Below the pieces are notes generated by a model. It did no database searches. It saw nothing but the letters and a program-made list of their open reading frames with translations, and was not told the origin of the DNA. From NCBI RefSeq assembly GCF_030818905.1, contig NZ_JAUTAZ010000001.1, positions 1,240,001 to 1,304,000 of the forward strand: a DNA stretch of 64,000 nt, in the 5' to 3' direction. Every line of letters begins with the position of its first letter. The stretch's first letter is position 1. Both the position numbers and the translations under genes were made by a program. Of this stretch, positions 9,792-17,893 are shown piece by piece. This DNA comes from Microbacterium sp. SORGH_AS_0888. GTDB taxonomy: Bacteria; Actinomycetota; Actinomycetes; Actinomycetales; Microbacteriaceae.

Positions 9792-10217
9792 ATGAGCGTT
9801 ACCAGCGAAGCGACCACCACCTGGTCCGGCAGCCTCACCGACGGTTCGGGCGAGATCGCCCTCGAGAGCTCGAACCAGGGGCCGTTCGCGGTCAACTGGA
9901 AGGCACGCAGCGAGGGGTCGGATGCGGTCACCACGCCCGAGGAGCTGATCGCCGCCGCGCACTCGTCCTGCTTCAGCATGGCCTTCTCGCACGCGCTCAC
10001 CGAGAACGGGACGCCGCCGCAGAGCATCGAGACGACCGCGTCCGTCACCTTCGTCCCCGGCACCGGCATCACCGGCAGCCACCTCAACGTCAACGCCGTC
10101 GTGCCCGGGCTCTCGGCCGAGGACTTCGACCGTCTTGCCGCCGAGGCGAAGGCCGGCTGCCCGGTCTCGCAGGCGCTGAGCGGCATCGAGATCACGCTCG
10201 AGGCGACGCTTGCCTGA
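9792..10217 (+). CDS. osmC: OsmC family peroxiredoxin
   Basis: 141 residues. OsmC/Ohr proteins reduce organic hydroperoxides with two cysteines, seen here in HSSCFSMAFS and in AGCPVSQAL. The N-terminal strand pattern (TTTWSGSLTDGSGEIAL) and the SDAVTTPEELIAAAHSSC segment match the OsmC rather than the Ohr branch. An AAGGGAG ribosome binding site lies 6 nt before the ATG at 9792. The stop overlaps the next gene by 8 nt. Whether it responds to osmotic or peroxide stress cannot be seen here. Confidence 0.9.
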   Translation: MSVTSEATTTWSGSLTDGSGEIALESSNQGPFAVNWKARSEGSDAVTTPEELIAAAHSSCFSMAFSHALTENGTPPQSIETTASVTFVPGTGITGSHLNVNAVVPGLSAEDFDRLAAEAKAGCPVSQALSGIEITLEATLA

Positions 10218-11109
10218 TCGTCGTGTTGTTCTGGCCGGCGCGTCCGGCCTGATCGGCACCGCTCTGGCGGCCTCGCTGCGCTCCGACGGGTTCACCGTCA
10301 CCCGCCTCGTCCGGCGGCCGGTGTCCGCGCCGGACGAGGCGCGGTGGGCGCCGGGCGAGGAAGCGCTCGACCCGGAGATCCTCCGCGGCGCGACGGCGGT
10401 CGTGGGGCTCTCCGGGGCGAGCGTGGGGCACTTCCCGTGGACTCCCCGCTACAAGAGCACGCTGCTGTGGTCACGCCTGTCGCCCACTCGCACGCTGGCG
10501 AGCGCGATCCGGGTGCTCGGCGCCGACGCACCGGCCTTCGTCAACGCCTCCGCGGTCGGCTACTACGGCTCTCGTGGCCGGGGCCTCCGAGAGGACGCGC
10601 CGGCGGGGAGCAGCTTCCTGGCGGAGGTCTGTGCCGCCTGGGAGCGCGAGGCCCTGCGCGCGGGCGAGCACGCGCGCGTCGCGATGCTGCGCACCGCACC
10701 CGTCGTGCACGCGGAGGGCGTTCTCAAGCCGCTCCTGCTGCTGACCCGCCTCGGGCTCGCCGGCCCGATCGGCCGCGGCACGCAGGTCTGGCCGTGGATC
10801 TCGCTCGAGGACGAGGTCCGCGCCATCCGACATGTGATCGACGCGGACATCGCGGGTCCGGTGAACCTGACCGGCCCGGCACGGGCCACGGCCAACGACC
10901 TGGGCTTCGCCCTCGCCGTGCGCATGAACCGCCCCTTCCTGGTGCGCGCGCCCGCCTGGGGGATGAAGCTCGTGCTCGGCGCCGACGCGACCGAGGCGCT
11001 GCTGACGTGCGACCTCGAGGTCGAACCGGCCGTGCTCACCGCATCCGGATTCGCCTTCCGCCAGCCCACCGTGGAGGATGCGGTGGCCGCCGCGCTCCCG
11101 CGTCCCTAG
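10210..11109 (+). CDS. TIGR01777 family (NAD(P)-dependent epimerase-like) protein
   Basis: 299 residues. Extended SDR fold with an N-terminal nucleotide motif VVLAGASGLIGTALA, then the family-specific LVRRP, GLSGASVG, SASAVGYYG and QVWPWISLEDEVRAI segments and a C-terminal DUF1731-like tail. This is the YfcH/SulA-like group, whose reaction is unknown. The only plausible start is the TTG at 10210, inside the end of osmC, giving an 8-nt overlap and a likely operon with osmC. Confidence 0.85.
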   Translation: MPDRRVVLAGASGLIGTALAASLRSDGFTVTRLVRRPVSAPDEARWAPGEEALDPEILRGATAVVGLSGASVGHFPWTPRYKSTLLWSRLSPTRTLASAIRVLGADAPAFVNASAVGYYGSRGRGLREDAPAGSSFLAEVCAAWEREALRAGEHARVAMLRTAPVVHAEGVLKPLLLLTRLGLAGPIGRGTQVWPWISLEDEVRAIRHVIDADIAGPVNLTGPARATANDLGFALAVRMNRPFLVRAPAWGMKLVLGADATEALLTCDLEVEPAVLTASGFAFRQPTVEDAVAAALPRP

Positions 11110-11585
11110 CCCGCTCCGCCGCCGGCGCGTCCCGCTCGCCCGCCGCGCGATGCGCGCTCCAAGCGGATCGCGCGACGCACGGCTGCGCGGGCGCGGCGGC
11201 GGTCCCCGGAGCCGTCGTACGCCAGGCCGAGCCGGTACCAGGCACGCCAGCTCTCGGGCGCGGCCTCCGCCTCTGCCCGGTAGCGGGGGAACACCGCGTC
11301 CGCCTCCTCGCGCAGGACGCGACCGCTCGGCCGCGCCGCAAGCTCCTCGTCGGGAAGCGAGCGCTCGGACGCGAGCAGCCTGCCCAGCCGCGCGGCCTGG
11401 AACCCGAACAGCAGCTCGCGTCCGAGCGCCCACGCCGCGATGAGCGGCAGCACGATGAGCGCGACGCCCATCGCGATGCCCACGGGCTCTCCCGTCGTCA
11501 CCAACAGCCAGGCCCGCTGCGCGACGAGCACGATGTAGAGGGCGAGGCAGGCCGCGATGACCGCGACCCCGACGCGCGCGCTCAT
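11106..11585 (-). CDS. Membrane protein with one TPR-like unit
   Basis: 159 residues, not a recognised named family. Two hydrophobic helices at residues 5-27 and 36-55 are followed by a cytoplasmic tail; ESWRAWYRLGLAYDGSGDRRRARAAVRRAI resembles a tetratricopeptide helix pair. The ATG overlaps the dapB TGA by four bases, so it is the second gene of a dapB operon. It converges with the TIGR01777 gene, sharing 4 nt at the ends. Confidence 0.75.
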   Translation of the reverse strand: MSARVGVAVIAACLALYIVLVAQRAWLLVTTGEPVGIAMGVALIVLPLIAAWALGRELLFGFQAARLGRLLASERSLPDEELAARPSGRVLREEADAVFPRYRAEAEAAPESWRAWYRLGLAYDGSGDRRRARAAVRRAIRLERASRGGRAGRAGGGAG

Positions 11586-12397
11586 GCCCCGGTGGCGCGG
11601 GCGACCTGGCCGGGCACGGCGTCGTCGCGGACCGGCGCGGTCTCGCTCCCGGTGCCCGCAGCGCCGATCCCGATGTCGAGGAACGCGTCGAGACCGACGA
11701 CCACGCCGCGTGCCTCGCGCGCACCGGCGAGGGCGAGGCGGATGCCGGGCGCATAGGCGAGCGACGGCTCGACGGTGTCGTGGGTGATCGTCAGCGACTC
11801 CCCCGGGCCCGAGAGGATGACGTCCTGTCGGGCGATGACCCCCGGTCGGCGCAGCGAGTGCACGGGCACGGCGGCGACCTGCTGCCCCCGTGCACGCTGA
11901 TCGACGTGCGGGGACTCGACGGGGCCGACCTCGGCGCGGGCCGCGGCGATGAGCTCGGCGGTGCGCACCGCCGTGCCGCTGGGCGAGTCCACCTTGGTCT
12001 CGCGATGGGCTTCGACGATCTCGATCGAGGCGAAGTAGGGCGCGGCGGCCGCCGCGAGCGCCGTGCCGAGCACCGAGCCGAGCGAGAAGTTGGGGATGAA
12101 CACGGCGCCCGTGCCGGTGGCATCCACCAGCGGACGCACGAGGGCGATGCGCTCGGCCGACCAGCCGCTCGTGCCGACGAGGACGGGGAGCCCGCGCTCC
12201 ACGGCTGCACGCACGACGTCGATCGACACCGCGGGGATCGAGGCGTCGACGACGAGGTCGGCGCCGTCGATCGCGCTCAGCTCGTCACGGGAGCCGAGGA
12301 CGGCGTGCACCTCGTAGTCGTCCTCGGCCTCGACCACGGCACGGATGATGCCGCCGAGCTTGCCGGTGCCGCCCACGATGGCCACGCGCGTTGTCAT
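11582..12397 (-). CDS. dapB: 4-hydroxy-tetrahydrodipicolinate reductase
   Basis: 271 residues. Reduces the DapA product to tetrahydrodipicolinate with NAD(P)H. The Rossmann motif VGGTGKLGG begins at residue 8; the catalytic region AHRETKVDSPSGTA holds the conserved His, Lys and SGT residues; NFSLGSVL is also typical. The C-terminus runs about 25 residues past the usual end. TAGGCT lies 6 nt before the ATG, indicating a leaderless transcript. It is divergent from a GNAT gene with only 32 bp between the starts. Confidence 0.94.
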   Translation of the reverse strand: MTTRVAIVGGTGKLGGIIRAVVEAEDDYEVHAVLGSRDELSAIDGADLVVDASIPAVSIDVVRAAVERGLPVLVGTSGWSAERIALVRPLVDATGTGAVFIPNFSLGSVLGTALAAAAAPYFASIEIVEAHRETKVDSPSGTAVRTAELIAAARAEVGPVESPHVDQRARGQQVAAVPVHSLRRPGVIARQDVILSGPGESLTITHDTVEPSLAYAPGIRLALAGAREARGVVVGLDAFLDIGIGAAGTGSETAPVRDDAVPGQVARATGA

Positions 12398-12403
12398 ACC
12401 CCC

Positions 12404-12409
12404 AGCCTA
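12404..12409 (-). promoter_or_regulatory. Leaderless -10 hexamer for dapB
   Basis: TAGGCT on the minus strand, 6 nt before the ATG. It is 7 nt from the opposing GNAT hexamer. Confidence 0.45.
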
Positions 12410-12416
12410 GGCGGCG

Positions 12417-12422
12417 TAGGGT
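12417..12422 (+). promoter_or_regulatory. Leaderless -10 hexamer for the second GNAT gene
   Basis: TAGGGT, 7 nt before the ATG at 12430. Confidence 0.45.
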
Positions 12423-12429
12423 CGGGAGC

Positions 12430-12885
12430 ATGGTCCGCACGCGCCTCGCCTCGGTCGAAGATCCCGACGCGCACGCCCTGCTGGCGGAGTACTTCGCCAT
12501 CCGCGCCGCCACCTTCCCCGGCGGCGACTACCGGACGGTCTTCCCCGATCCCGCGGCGTTCGCCCCCGGATCGGGCGTCTTCCTGCTGCTCGACGGCGAT
12601 CACGACGAGGCGGCGGGATGCGGCGGCATCCGCCGGCTCTCCGACCGGCGCTACGAGGTGAAGCACCTGTACGTGCGGCCGGCCGGGCGCGGTCGCGGCT
12701 GGGGCCGGCTGATCCTCGAGGAGCTGGAGCAGCACGCGCGGGATGCCGGGGCGGCCGAGCTCGTGCTCGACACCCACCACACGCTCGAGGCCGCGGCGTC
12801 CCTCTACACGCGTTCGGGGTTCGAGTCGATCGAGCCCTACAACGAGAACCCGAACGCGACACGCTGGTACCGCAAGGCCCTGTGA
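12430..12885 (+). CDS. GNAT family N-acetyltransferase
   Basis: 151 residues, a complete GNAT domain. The acetyl-CoA loop is seen in VKHLYVRPAGRGRGWGRLILEELEQHA, and the last strand in ASLYTRSGFESIEPYNENP. The closing YNENPNATRWYRK pattern resembles small-molecule or polyamine-type acetyltransferases, but the substrate is not determined. The frame is open further upstream, but ATG 12430 has TAGGGT 7 nt before it and leaves room for the dapB promoter. The following 250 bp (12886-13135) contain no gene I can support. Confidence 0.85.
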   Translation: MVRTRLASVEDPDAHALLAEYFAIRAATFPGGDYRTVFPDPAAFAPGSGVFLLLDGDHDEAAGCGGIRRLSDRRYEVKHLYVRPAGRGRGWGRLILEELEQHARDAGAAELVLDTHHTLEAAASLYTRSGFESIEPYNENPNATRWYRKAL

Positions 12886-13135
12886 GCGCGGACGCCAGCC
12901 GAGCGCCGTAGCCGACACGAGATCGGGAACCGCAGCGCCGGCTGCGGCCTTGGCGCCGACCGACATCCGGTCGACGAGGAGCTCTTGACGCCCCGCATGC
13001 ACGGCCGACGCGCTCGTCACGAACGGGGGCCGGATCTCGACCGGTTGCGGATCATGGCTCTGTTCGAGGCGGGGACGTCGGCCATCCTGGCCGGCGCCGT
13101 GGCCGACGCGCGCTCGGTGCGGGCGGGCTTCCGCC

Positions 13136-13738
13136 TCAGACCGGCGGGAGCTCGGGGAGGCCGGTGCGCAGCTCGAACGGCAGGTGCGCGAGGTCGTTGT
13201 GCGAGACCATCGTCCAGGGACGTCCCGGCTTCTGCGCCAGGACGGTGAGGCCGCAGTGCGCCTGGTTGAGCGTCATCCATCGCCACTCGGGCGCCTCGAG
13301 GACCTCGCGGACGAACCACGAGATCACGAAGTTGTGGGTGATGAGCAGGTCGTGGACGTCGCCCTGCTTGCGCACGAGGAACGCCGCGAGCGCATCGGCC
13401 ATCTGCGCTCGGCCGGCCTCGATCTCGGCCTCGGTGACGGCGCCGAAGAAGGGCTCGAAGACGGCGGGCGTCTCCGGGGTCATCCCGGTGGGGATGCAGT
13501 CGAACAGCAGCGACGACGGCTCCGGGCACAGGGAAGGAAGACGTTCGGCGACGGCCCGCGCGGTCTCGGCCGCCCGGACGAGCGGAGAGTGCCAGACGGC
13601 GTCGATCGGGACTCCGGACAGGCGATCGGCGATCGCCTCGGCCTGACGGCGACCCCGGGCGGACAGGGGGCCGTCGGTGAGGCCGTGCTCGGCATCCTGA
13701 TGCTCGCCGTGACGCACCAGATACAGATAATGCGTCAC
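13136..13738 (-). CDS. Histidine phosphatase family protein
   Basis: 200 residues of the phosphoglycerate mutase-like (histidine phosphatase) superfamily. The phospho-acceptor motif LVRHGEHQD is at residues 7-15; GPLSARGRRQAEAIADRL, HSPLVRAAETA and the second catalytic histidine in LLITHNFVISWFV complete the active site. The substrate is unknown; sequences like this range from broad-specificity phosphatases to cofactor-linked enzymes. It stands alone on the minus strand. Confidence 0.9.
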   Translation of the reverse strand: MTHYLYLVRHGEHQDAEHGLTDGPLSARGRRQAEAIADRLSGVPIDAVWHSPLVRAAETARAVAERLPSLCPEPSSLLFDCIPTGMTPETPAVFEPFFGAVTEAEIEAGRAQMADALAAFLVRKQGDVHDLLITHNFVISWFVREVLEAPEWRWMTLNQAHCGLTVLAQKPGRPWTMVSHNDLAHLPFELRTGLPELPPV

Positions 13739-13798
13739 TCGATCTCACTTCGTCGGGGGGAGACATCCGTCACGGCGGACACCTCTCAGCCTACCCGG

Positions 13799-14800
13799 CT
13801 ACTCCGACGCGCGGGCGATCTCGGCCAGCTGCGAGCGGGTGAGCCGCACGCCGACGCCCTGCGCGAGCTCGGCGACGTGCTCGGGGGCGTAGGCGTTGAC
13901 GATGGGCGCCGCCACGATCCGCTGCGAGAGCAGCCAGGCCACCGCGACCGCGGCGGTGGGCACGCCGAGCTCGTCGCCCACCGTGTCCATCGCGCGCAGC
14001 GTACGGCTTCCGCGCTTGGTGAGACCGGCCGCCAGCTGCGCTCCGCGGACGGAGCGGACGGGGCCTCGCCGGCGCACCGCTCCGGCGAGGAACCCGTGCT
14101 CGAGCGCGTGCGAGGGAGTGACGACCATGCCCTGCGCACCCGCGACGAGCCGGAGGTCGCCGTCGAAGTCGCTGCGCCGCAACACGTTGTAGGGGACGTC
14201 CAGGATCGTGAAGTGCGGGTAGCCGGCGGCCGCGAGGATGCGGGCCTCGACCAGCTGTTCGGCGCGGAAGCCGAACGCGCCGAGGTGGCGCACCTTGCCG
14301 GTCTCCACGAGCCAGGCGGCCGTCGCCAGCGCGTGCTCGAGCGAGGGCAGATCGGCGGTCGCGTCGAGGTAGAGCACGTCGATGCGATCGGTGCGCAGCC
14401 TCGTCAGCGACGCCTCGACGGCGCGCACGAGGTTCACGGGACCGAGCCCGGGGTGATCGGGGTGGTGCCCCACGCGCACCGCCAGCACGACGTCGTCGCG
14501 CAGACCGCGGGTGTGCACCCAGCTGCCGATGACGTGCTCGCTGCGCCCGCCGGCGAAGCTGTCGGCCGTGTGCAGCGCGTTGCCGCCGAGCTCGACGTAG
14601 GCGTCGAGGATGCCGTGGGCCGACTCGACGTCGACGTTCCAGCCGAAGTCCGCCCCGCCCAGGACGAGTGGGAAGATCGAGGGCCCGCCCTCTCCGAGCG
14701 CGACCCGGACGCCCGTGCCGACGCCGGGGCCCTGCACGGGGATGGGAGCCGAGGGATGGACGGCCGCGGGCGCCGCAGGCCCGATCCCGAAGATCTTCAT
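13799..14800 (-). CDS. Aldo/keto reductase-like protein lacking the catalytic tetrad
   Basis: 333 residues with a clear AKR barrel outline (GGADFGWNVDVESAHGILDAYVELGGNALHTAD, then SEHVIGSWV and the C-terminal SQRIVAAPIVNA). All four usual catalytic residues appear changed in place. The Asp of the common DTADxYG motif is His77 (HTADSF), the Tyr is Phe82, the Lys of the ATKVG strand is Arg109 (AVRVG), and the His of the LYLH strand is Asp146 (LYLDATAD). It may bind a nucleotide or ligand without reducing it. The ATG at 14800, with GAGGGGG upstream, is preferred to the ATG at 14821. Confidence 0.8.
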   Translation of the reverse strand: MKIFGIGPAAPAAVHPSAPIPVQGPGVGTGVRVALGEGGPSIFPLVLGGADFGWNVDVESAHGILDAYVELGGNALHTADSFAGGRSEHVIGSWVHTRGLRDDVVLAVRVGHHPDHPGLGPVNLVRAVEASLTRLRTDRIDVLYLDATADLPSLEHALATAAWLVETGKVRHLGAFGFRAEQLVEARILAAAGYPHFTILDVPYNVLRRSDFDGDLRLVAGAQGMVVTPSHALEHGFLAGAVRRRGPVRSVRGAQLAAGLTKRGSRTLRAMDTVGDELGVPTAAVAVAWLLSQRIVAAPIVNAYAPEHVAELAQGVGVRLTRSQLAEIARASE

Positions 14801-14951
14801 GCGCACCCCCTCGACGGTCATGGCCGGAGGTGCGATCTCTCGCGTCGCCGACGCGTTAGTACGAGCGTAGGTGACGGCATCCGGTTCGGGCCGAAATCAT
14901 GGGAACACGCCGAGAACATCGCATAACTGTTTGATCACGATCAACGAACGG

Positions 14952-14983
14952 GAACGGCCCCGCCCCAGGGGGCGAGGCCGTTC
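14952..14983 (-). terminator. Stem-loop after pnp
   Basis: GAACGGCCCCGCCCC pairs with GGGGCGAGGCCGTTC (one mismatch) across a 2-nt gap, starting 13 nt after the pnp stop. There is no U-tract, as is usual in actinobacteria. Confidence 0.6.
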
Positions 14984-14995
14984 GCACGATGCCGA

Positions 14996-17276
14996 TCAGC
15001 CTTCGGCAGGAGCCTCCGGGCCCTCGCTGGCCGCCGCGCGACCCTCCTGGTCCGCGGCCTCCTCGAGCACCGGCTCGAGGGACAGCTTGCCGCGGTCGTC
15101 GATCTTCGTGATGCGCACGAGGAGCTTCTGGCCGACGCCGAGCACGTCCTCGACGTTCTCGACACGCTTGCCGCCGGCGAGCTTGCGGACCTCGCTGACG
15201 TGCAGCAGGCCGTCCTTGCCCGGCAGGAGCGAGACGAACGCGCCGAAAGTCGCGATCTTGACGACCGTGCCGAGGAACTGCTCGCCGACCTCGGGGTTGG
15301 TCGGGTTGGCGATCGCGTTCACCTGCGCACGGGCCGCCTCGGCCGAGGGGCCGTCGGTCGCGCCGATGTAGACGGTGCCGTCCTCCTCGATGGAGATCTG
15401 CGCGCCGGTCTCGTCCTGGATGGCGTTGATCGTCTTGCCCTTGGGGCCGATCAGCTCGCCGATCTTGTCGACCGGGATCTGGACGCTGATCACGCGGGGC
15501 GCGGTCGGAGCCATCTCGTCCGGGCCGTCGATGGCGGCGTTGAGGACGCCCAGGATCGTGAGACGTGCCTCCTTCGCCTGCGTGAGAGCGCCCGCCAGGA
15601 CCGACGACGGGATGCCGTCGAGCTTCGTGTCGAGCTGGATCGCCGTGACGAACTCGCTCGTGCCCGCGACCTTGAAGTCCATGTCGCCGAGGGCGTCCTC
15701 GGCACCCAGGATGTCGGTCAGCGCCGCGTAGCGCGTCTGCCCGTCGACCTGGTCGGACACGAGGCCCATCGCGATGCCGGCGACGGGGGCGCGCAGCGGC
15801 ACACCCGCGTTCAGCAGCGACAGGGTCGAGGCGCAGACGGAGCCCATCGACGTCGAGCCGTTGGAGCCGAGGGCCTCGGAGACCTGACGGATCGCGTAGG
15901 GGAACTCCTCGCGGCTGGGCAGCACCGGCACGAGCGCGCGCTCGGCGAGGAAGCCGTGCCCGATCTCGCGACGCTTCGGCGATCCCACGCGACCGGTCTC
16001 ACCGGTCGAGTAGGGCGGGAAGTTGTAGTGGTGCATGTAGCGCTTGCTGGTCGTGGGCGACAGCGAGTCGATCTGCTGCTCCATCTTCAGCATGTTCAGC
16101 GTCGTGACGCCCAGGATCTGGGTCTCGCCGCGCTGGAAGATCGCCGAGCCGTGCACGCGCGGGATGACCTGGACCTCGGCATCCAGCGGACGGATGTCGG
16201 CGAGGCCACGACCGTCGATGCGCACGCCCTCGGTCAGGATGCGACCGCGCACGATGAGCTTGGTCACCGACTTGTAGGCCGCACCGAACTCGCCCAGCGC
16301 GCTCTCGGGCAGCTCGCCCGCCTCGACGGCCGCGACCAGCTGTGCCTTGACATCGTCCTTGACGGCATCGTCGGCGTTCTGACGCTCGATCTTGTCGGCG
16401 ATCTGGTACACCGGCACCAGGCGGTCGTAGGCGCGACCCGCGACGAAGTCGTAGGTCTCCTTCGCGTAGGCCGGGAAGGACCGGGTAGGGCTGGATCTCC
16501 TTCGCGGCGGTGTTCGCGACGACGTTCTGCGCGGCGACGAGCTCCTTGATGAAGGGCTTCGCGGCCTCCAGGCCCTGTGCGACGACCTCCTCGCTGGGCT
16601 TGGTGGCGCCGGCCTTGATGAGGTTCCAGCTGTTCTCGGTGGCCTCGGCCTCGACCATCATGATCGCGACGTCGCCGTCCTCGAGCACGCGGCCCGCGAC
16701 CATGAGGTCGAAGACGGCCTCCTCGACCTGGGCGGCGTTGGGGAAGGCGACCCACTGGTCGGCGTGCTCGCCGTGGCCGGGGATGAGCGCGAGGCGGACG
16801 CCCGCGATCGGCCCGGAGAAGGGCAGGCCCGAGATCTGGGTCGACAGCGACGCGGCGTTGATCGCGAGCGCGTCGTAGTACTCGCCGGGGGCGATCGAGA
16901 GCACGGTGACGACGATCTGCACCTCGTTGCGGAGACCGTCGACGAACGACGGACGCAGCGGGCGGTCGATCAGGCGGCAGACCAGGATCGCCTCGGTGGA
17001 GGGACGGCCCTCACGCCGGAAGAACGAGCCGGGGATCTTGCCGGCAGCGTAGGAACGCTCCTCCACGTCGACCGTGAGCGGGAAGAAGTCGAAGCCCTCA
17101 CGCGGGTGCTTGCCCGCGGAGGTGGCGGACAGGAGCATCGTCTCCTCGTCCAGGTAGGCCGCGACCGAGCCCTGCGCCTGCTGCGCGAGCCGGCCCGTCT
17201 CGAAGCGAACCGTGCGGGTGCCGAACCGGCCGTTGTCGAGAACGGCTTCGGCGGCGGTGATTTCCGGACCTTCCAA
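14996..17276 (-). pseudogene. pnp: Polyribonucleotide nucleotidyltransferase (PNPase), frameshifted as written
   Basis: PNPase degrades RNA 3'-5' with phosphate. The start is the TTG at 17276, preceded by AAGGAGGG, giving [16 protein letters not shown]. The N-terminal RNase PH half ([21 protein letters not shown]) runs to EIQPYPV, where the frame is lost. Removing one G from the GG at 16478-16479 restores [14 protein letters not shown] and joins the second half: [29 protein letters not shown], the KH domain ([15 protein letters not shown]) and the S1 domain ([27 protein letters not shown]). Corrected length is about 759 residues, complete for the family. No slippery heptamer is present, so a sequence error or a real mutation is likelier than programmed shifting. 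Confidence 0.93.
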
Positions 17277-17667
17277 GAGGTCCCTCCTTCTTTGTTTAGG
17301 CTCGCCGCCCCGTGTGGGCGACGAGCGACATGCGAAGGAGCAGGAACAGGCAGATATGGGCGCACAGCACCGCTGCGCGGAACGCCCGCGCTGGCCACCA
17401 GTAGAAGACCACCCGGCGGGATGAGGCGGCGCGCCGGGCGCGGCATCCATCGACGGGGAACCCACCACAGGGGACCAGCTTCCTGCCGGCCTGCTCCGTG
17501 AGCTCGTATGTATTTGAGCGACTGCCAGAACGGCAGCCTTCGCCAGCCTAGCAGTGCGCCCCTGATCGGGGAATCTGCGAGGACCCGCGAGGCGATGCGC
17601 GCAAGCCGTGGCGTCGTCGACGCATCCGACCTAGGGTGGCTCCACGACGAACGGGAGGAGCGACACC
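17277..17667. other. Intergenic region upstream of pnp
   Basis: 391 bp with no supportable gene. It holds the pnp ribosome binding site (AAGGAGGG), the leader hairpin at 17300-17326, and a small hairpin CTGCC/GGCAG near 17522-17536 beside the AT-rich AAATACATA (minus strand), a possible part of a pnp promoter. GGGAGGAG before 17668 is the ribosome binding site of the small acidic gene. Confidence 0.5.
17300..17326 (-). promoter_or_regulatory. pnp 5' leader hairpin
   Basis: On the minus-strand RNA an 11-bp stem (one U-G pair) closes a 5-nt ACACG loop and ends 23 nt before the TTG start, just upstream of the ribosome binding site. Leader stems of pnp mRNAs are RNase III/PNPase autoregulation sites in some bacteria; that role here is inference. 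Confidence 0.45.
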
Positions 17668-17841
17668 ATGAGCGACCCGGACATCCCCACCACGAACGAC
17701 GACGAACGCGAGGTCCCGATCGACGACGAGGAGGAGCTGGAGCTCCCACCCGCCACGATCGATCCGGAGGAGCGCATCGAGCGCGAGCAGCTCGAGCGCG
17801 AGATCGAGTTCGACGCCTTCGAGCAGGGCTTCCAGGGCTGA
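17668..17841 (+). CDS. Small acidic protein of unknown function
   Basis: 57 residues, MSDPDIPTTNDDE through AFEQGFQG. More than a third of the residues are Asp or Glu, with no cysteine and no hydrophobic segment, so it is probably soluble and possibly unstructured. Support for a real gene: GGGAGGAG 7 nt before the ATG, good codon bias, and a perfect 14-bp terminator stem 6 nt after the stop. It resembles the small acidic proteins often left unannotated in Microbacteriaceae. Role unknown. Confidence 0.65.
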   Translation: MSDPDIPTTNDDEREVPIDDEEELELPPATIDPEERIEREQLEREIEFDAFEQGFQG

Positions 17842-17847
17842 CCGCGC

Positions 17848-17880
17848 GGGAGGGGCGGGGAGGTGTTCCCCGCCCCTCCC
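17848..17880. terminator. Perfect 14-bp terminator stem
   Basis: GGGAGGGGCGGGGA pairs with TCCCCGCCCCTCCC around GGTGT. It lies between the convergent small acidic gene and the dicarboxylate transporter and can serve both. Confidence 0.75.
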
Positions 17881-17893
17881 GTCACGCGCACGG

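Noticed and set aside
12886..13135. Possible gene remnant in the gap after the second GNAT gene
   Set aside because: Short frames exist on both strands (one starting at 12985), but none has a ribosome binding site, family motif or consistent codon bias; the plus frame runs into the histidine phosphatase gene.
16470..16490. Programmed ribosomal frameshift in pnp
   Set aside because: No slippery heptamer at the junction and no such mechanism known for pnp; a one-base insertion explains the site exactly.
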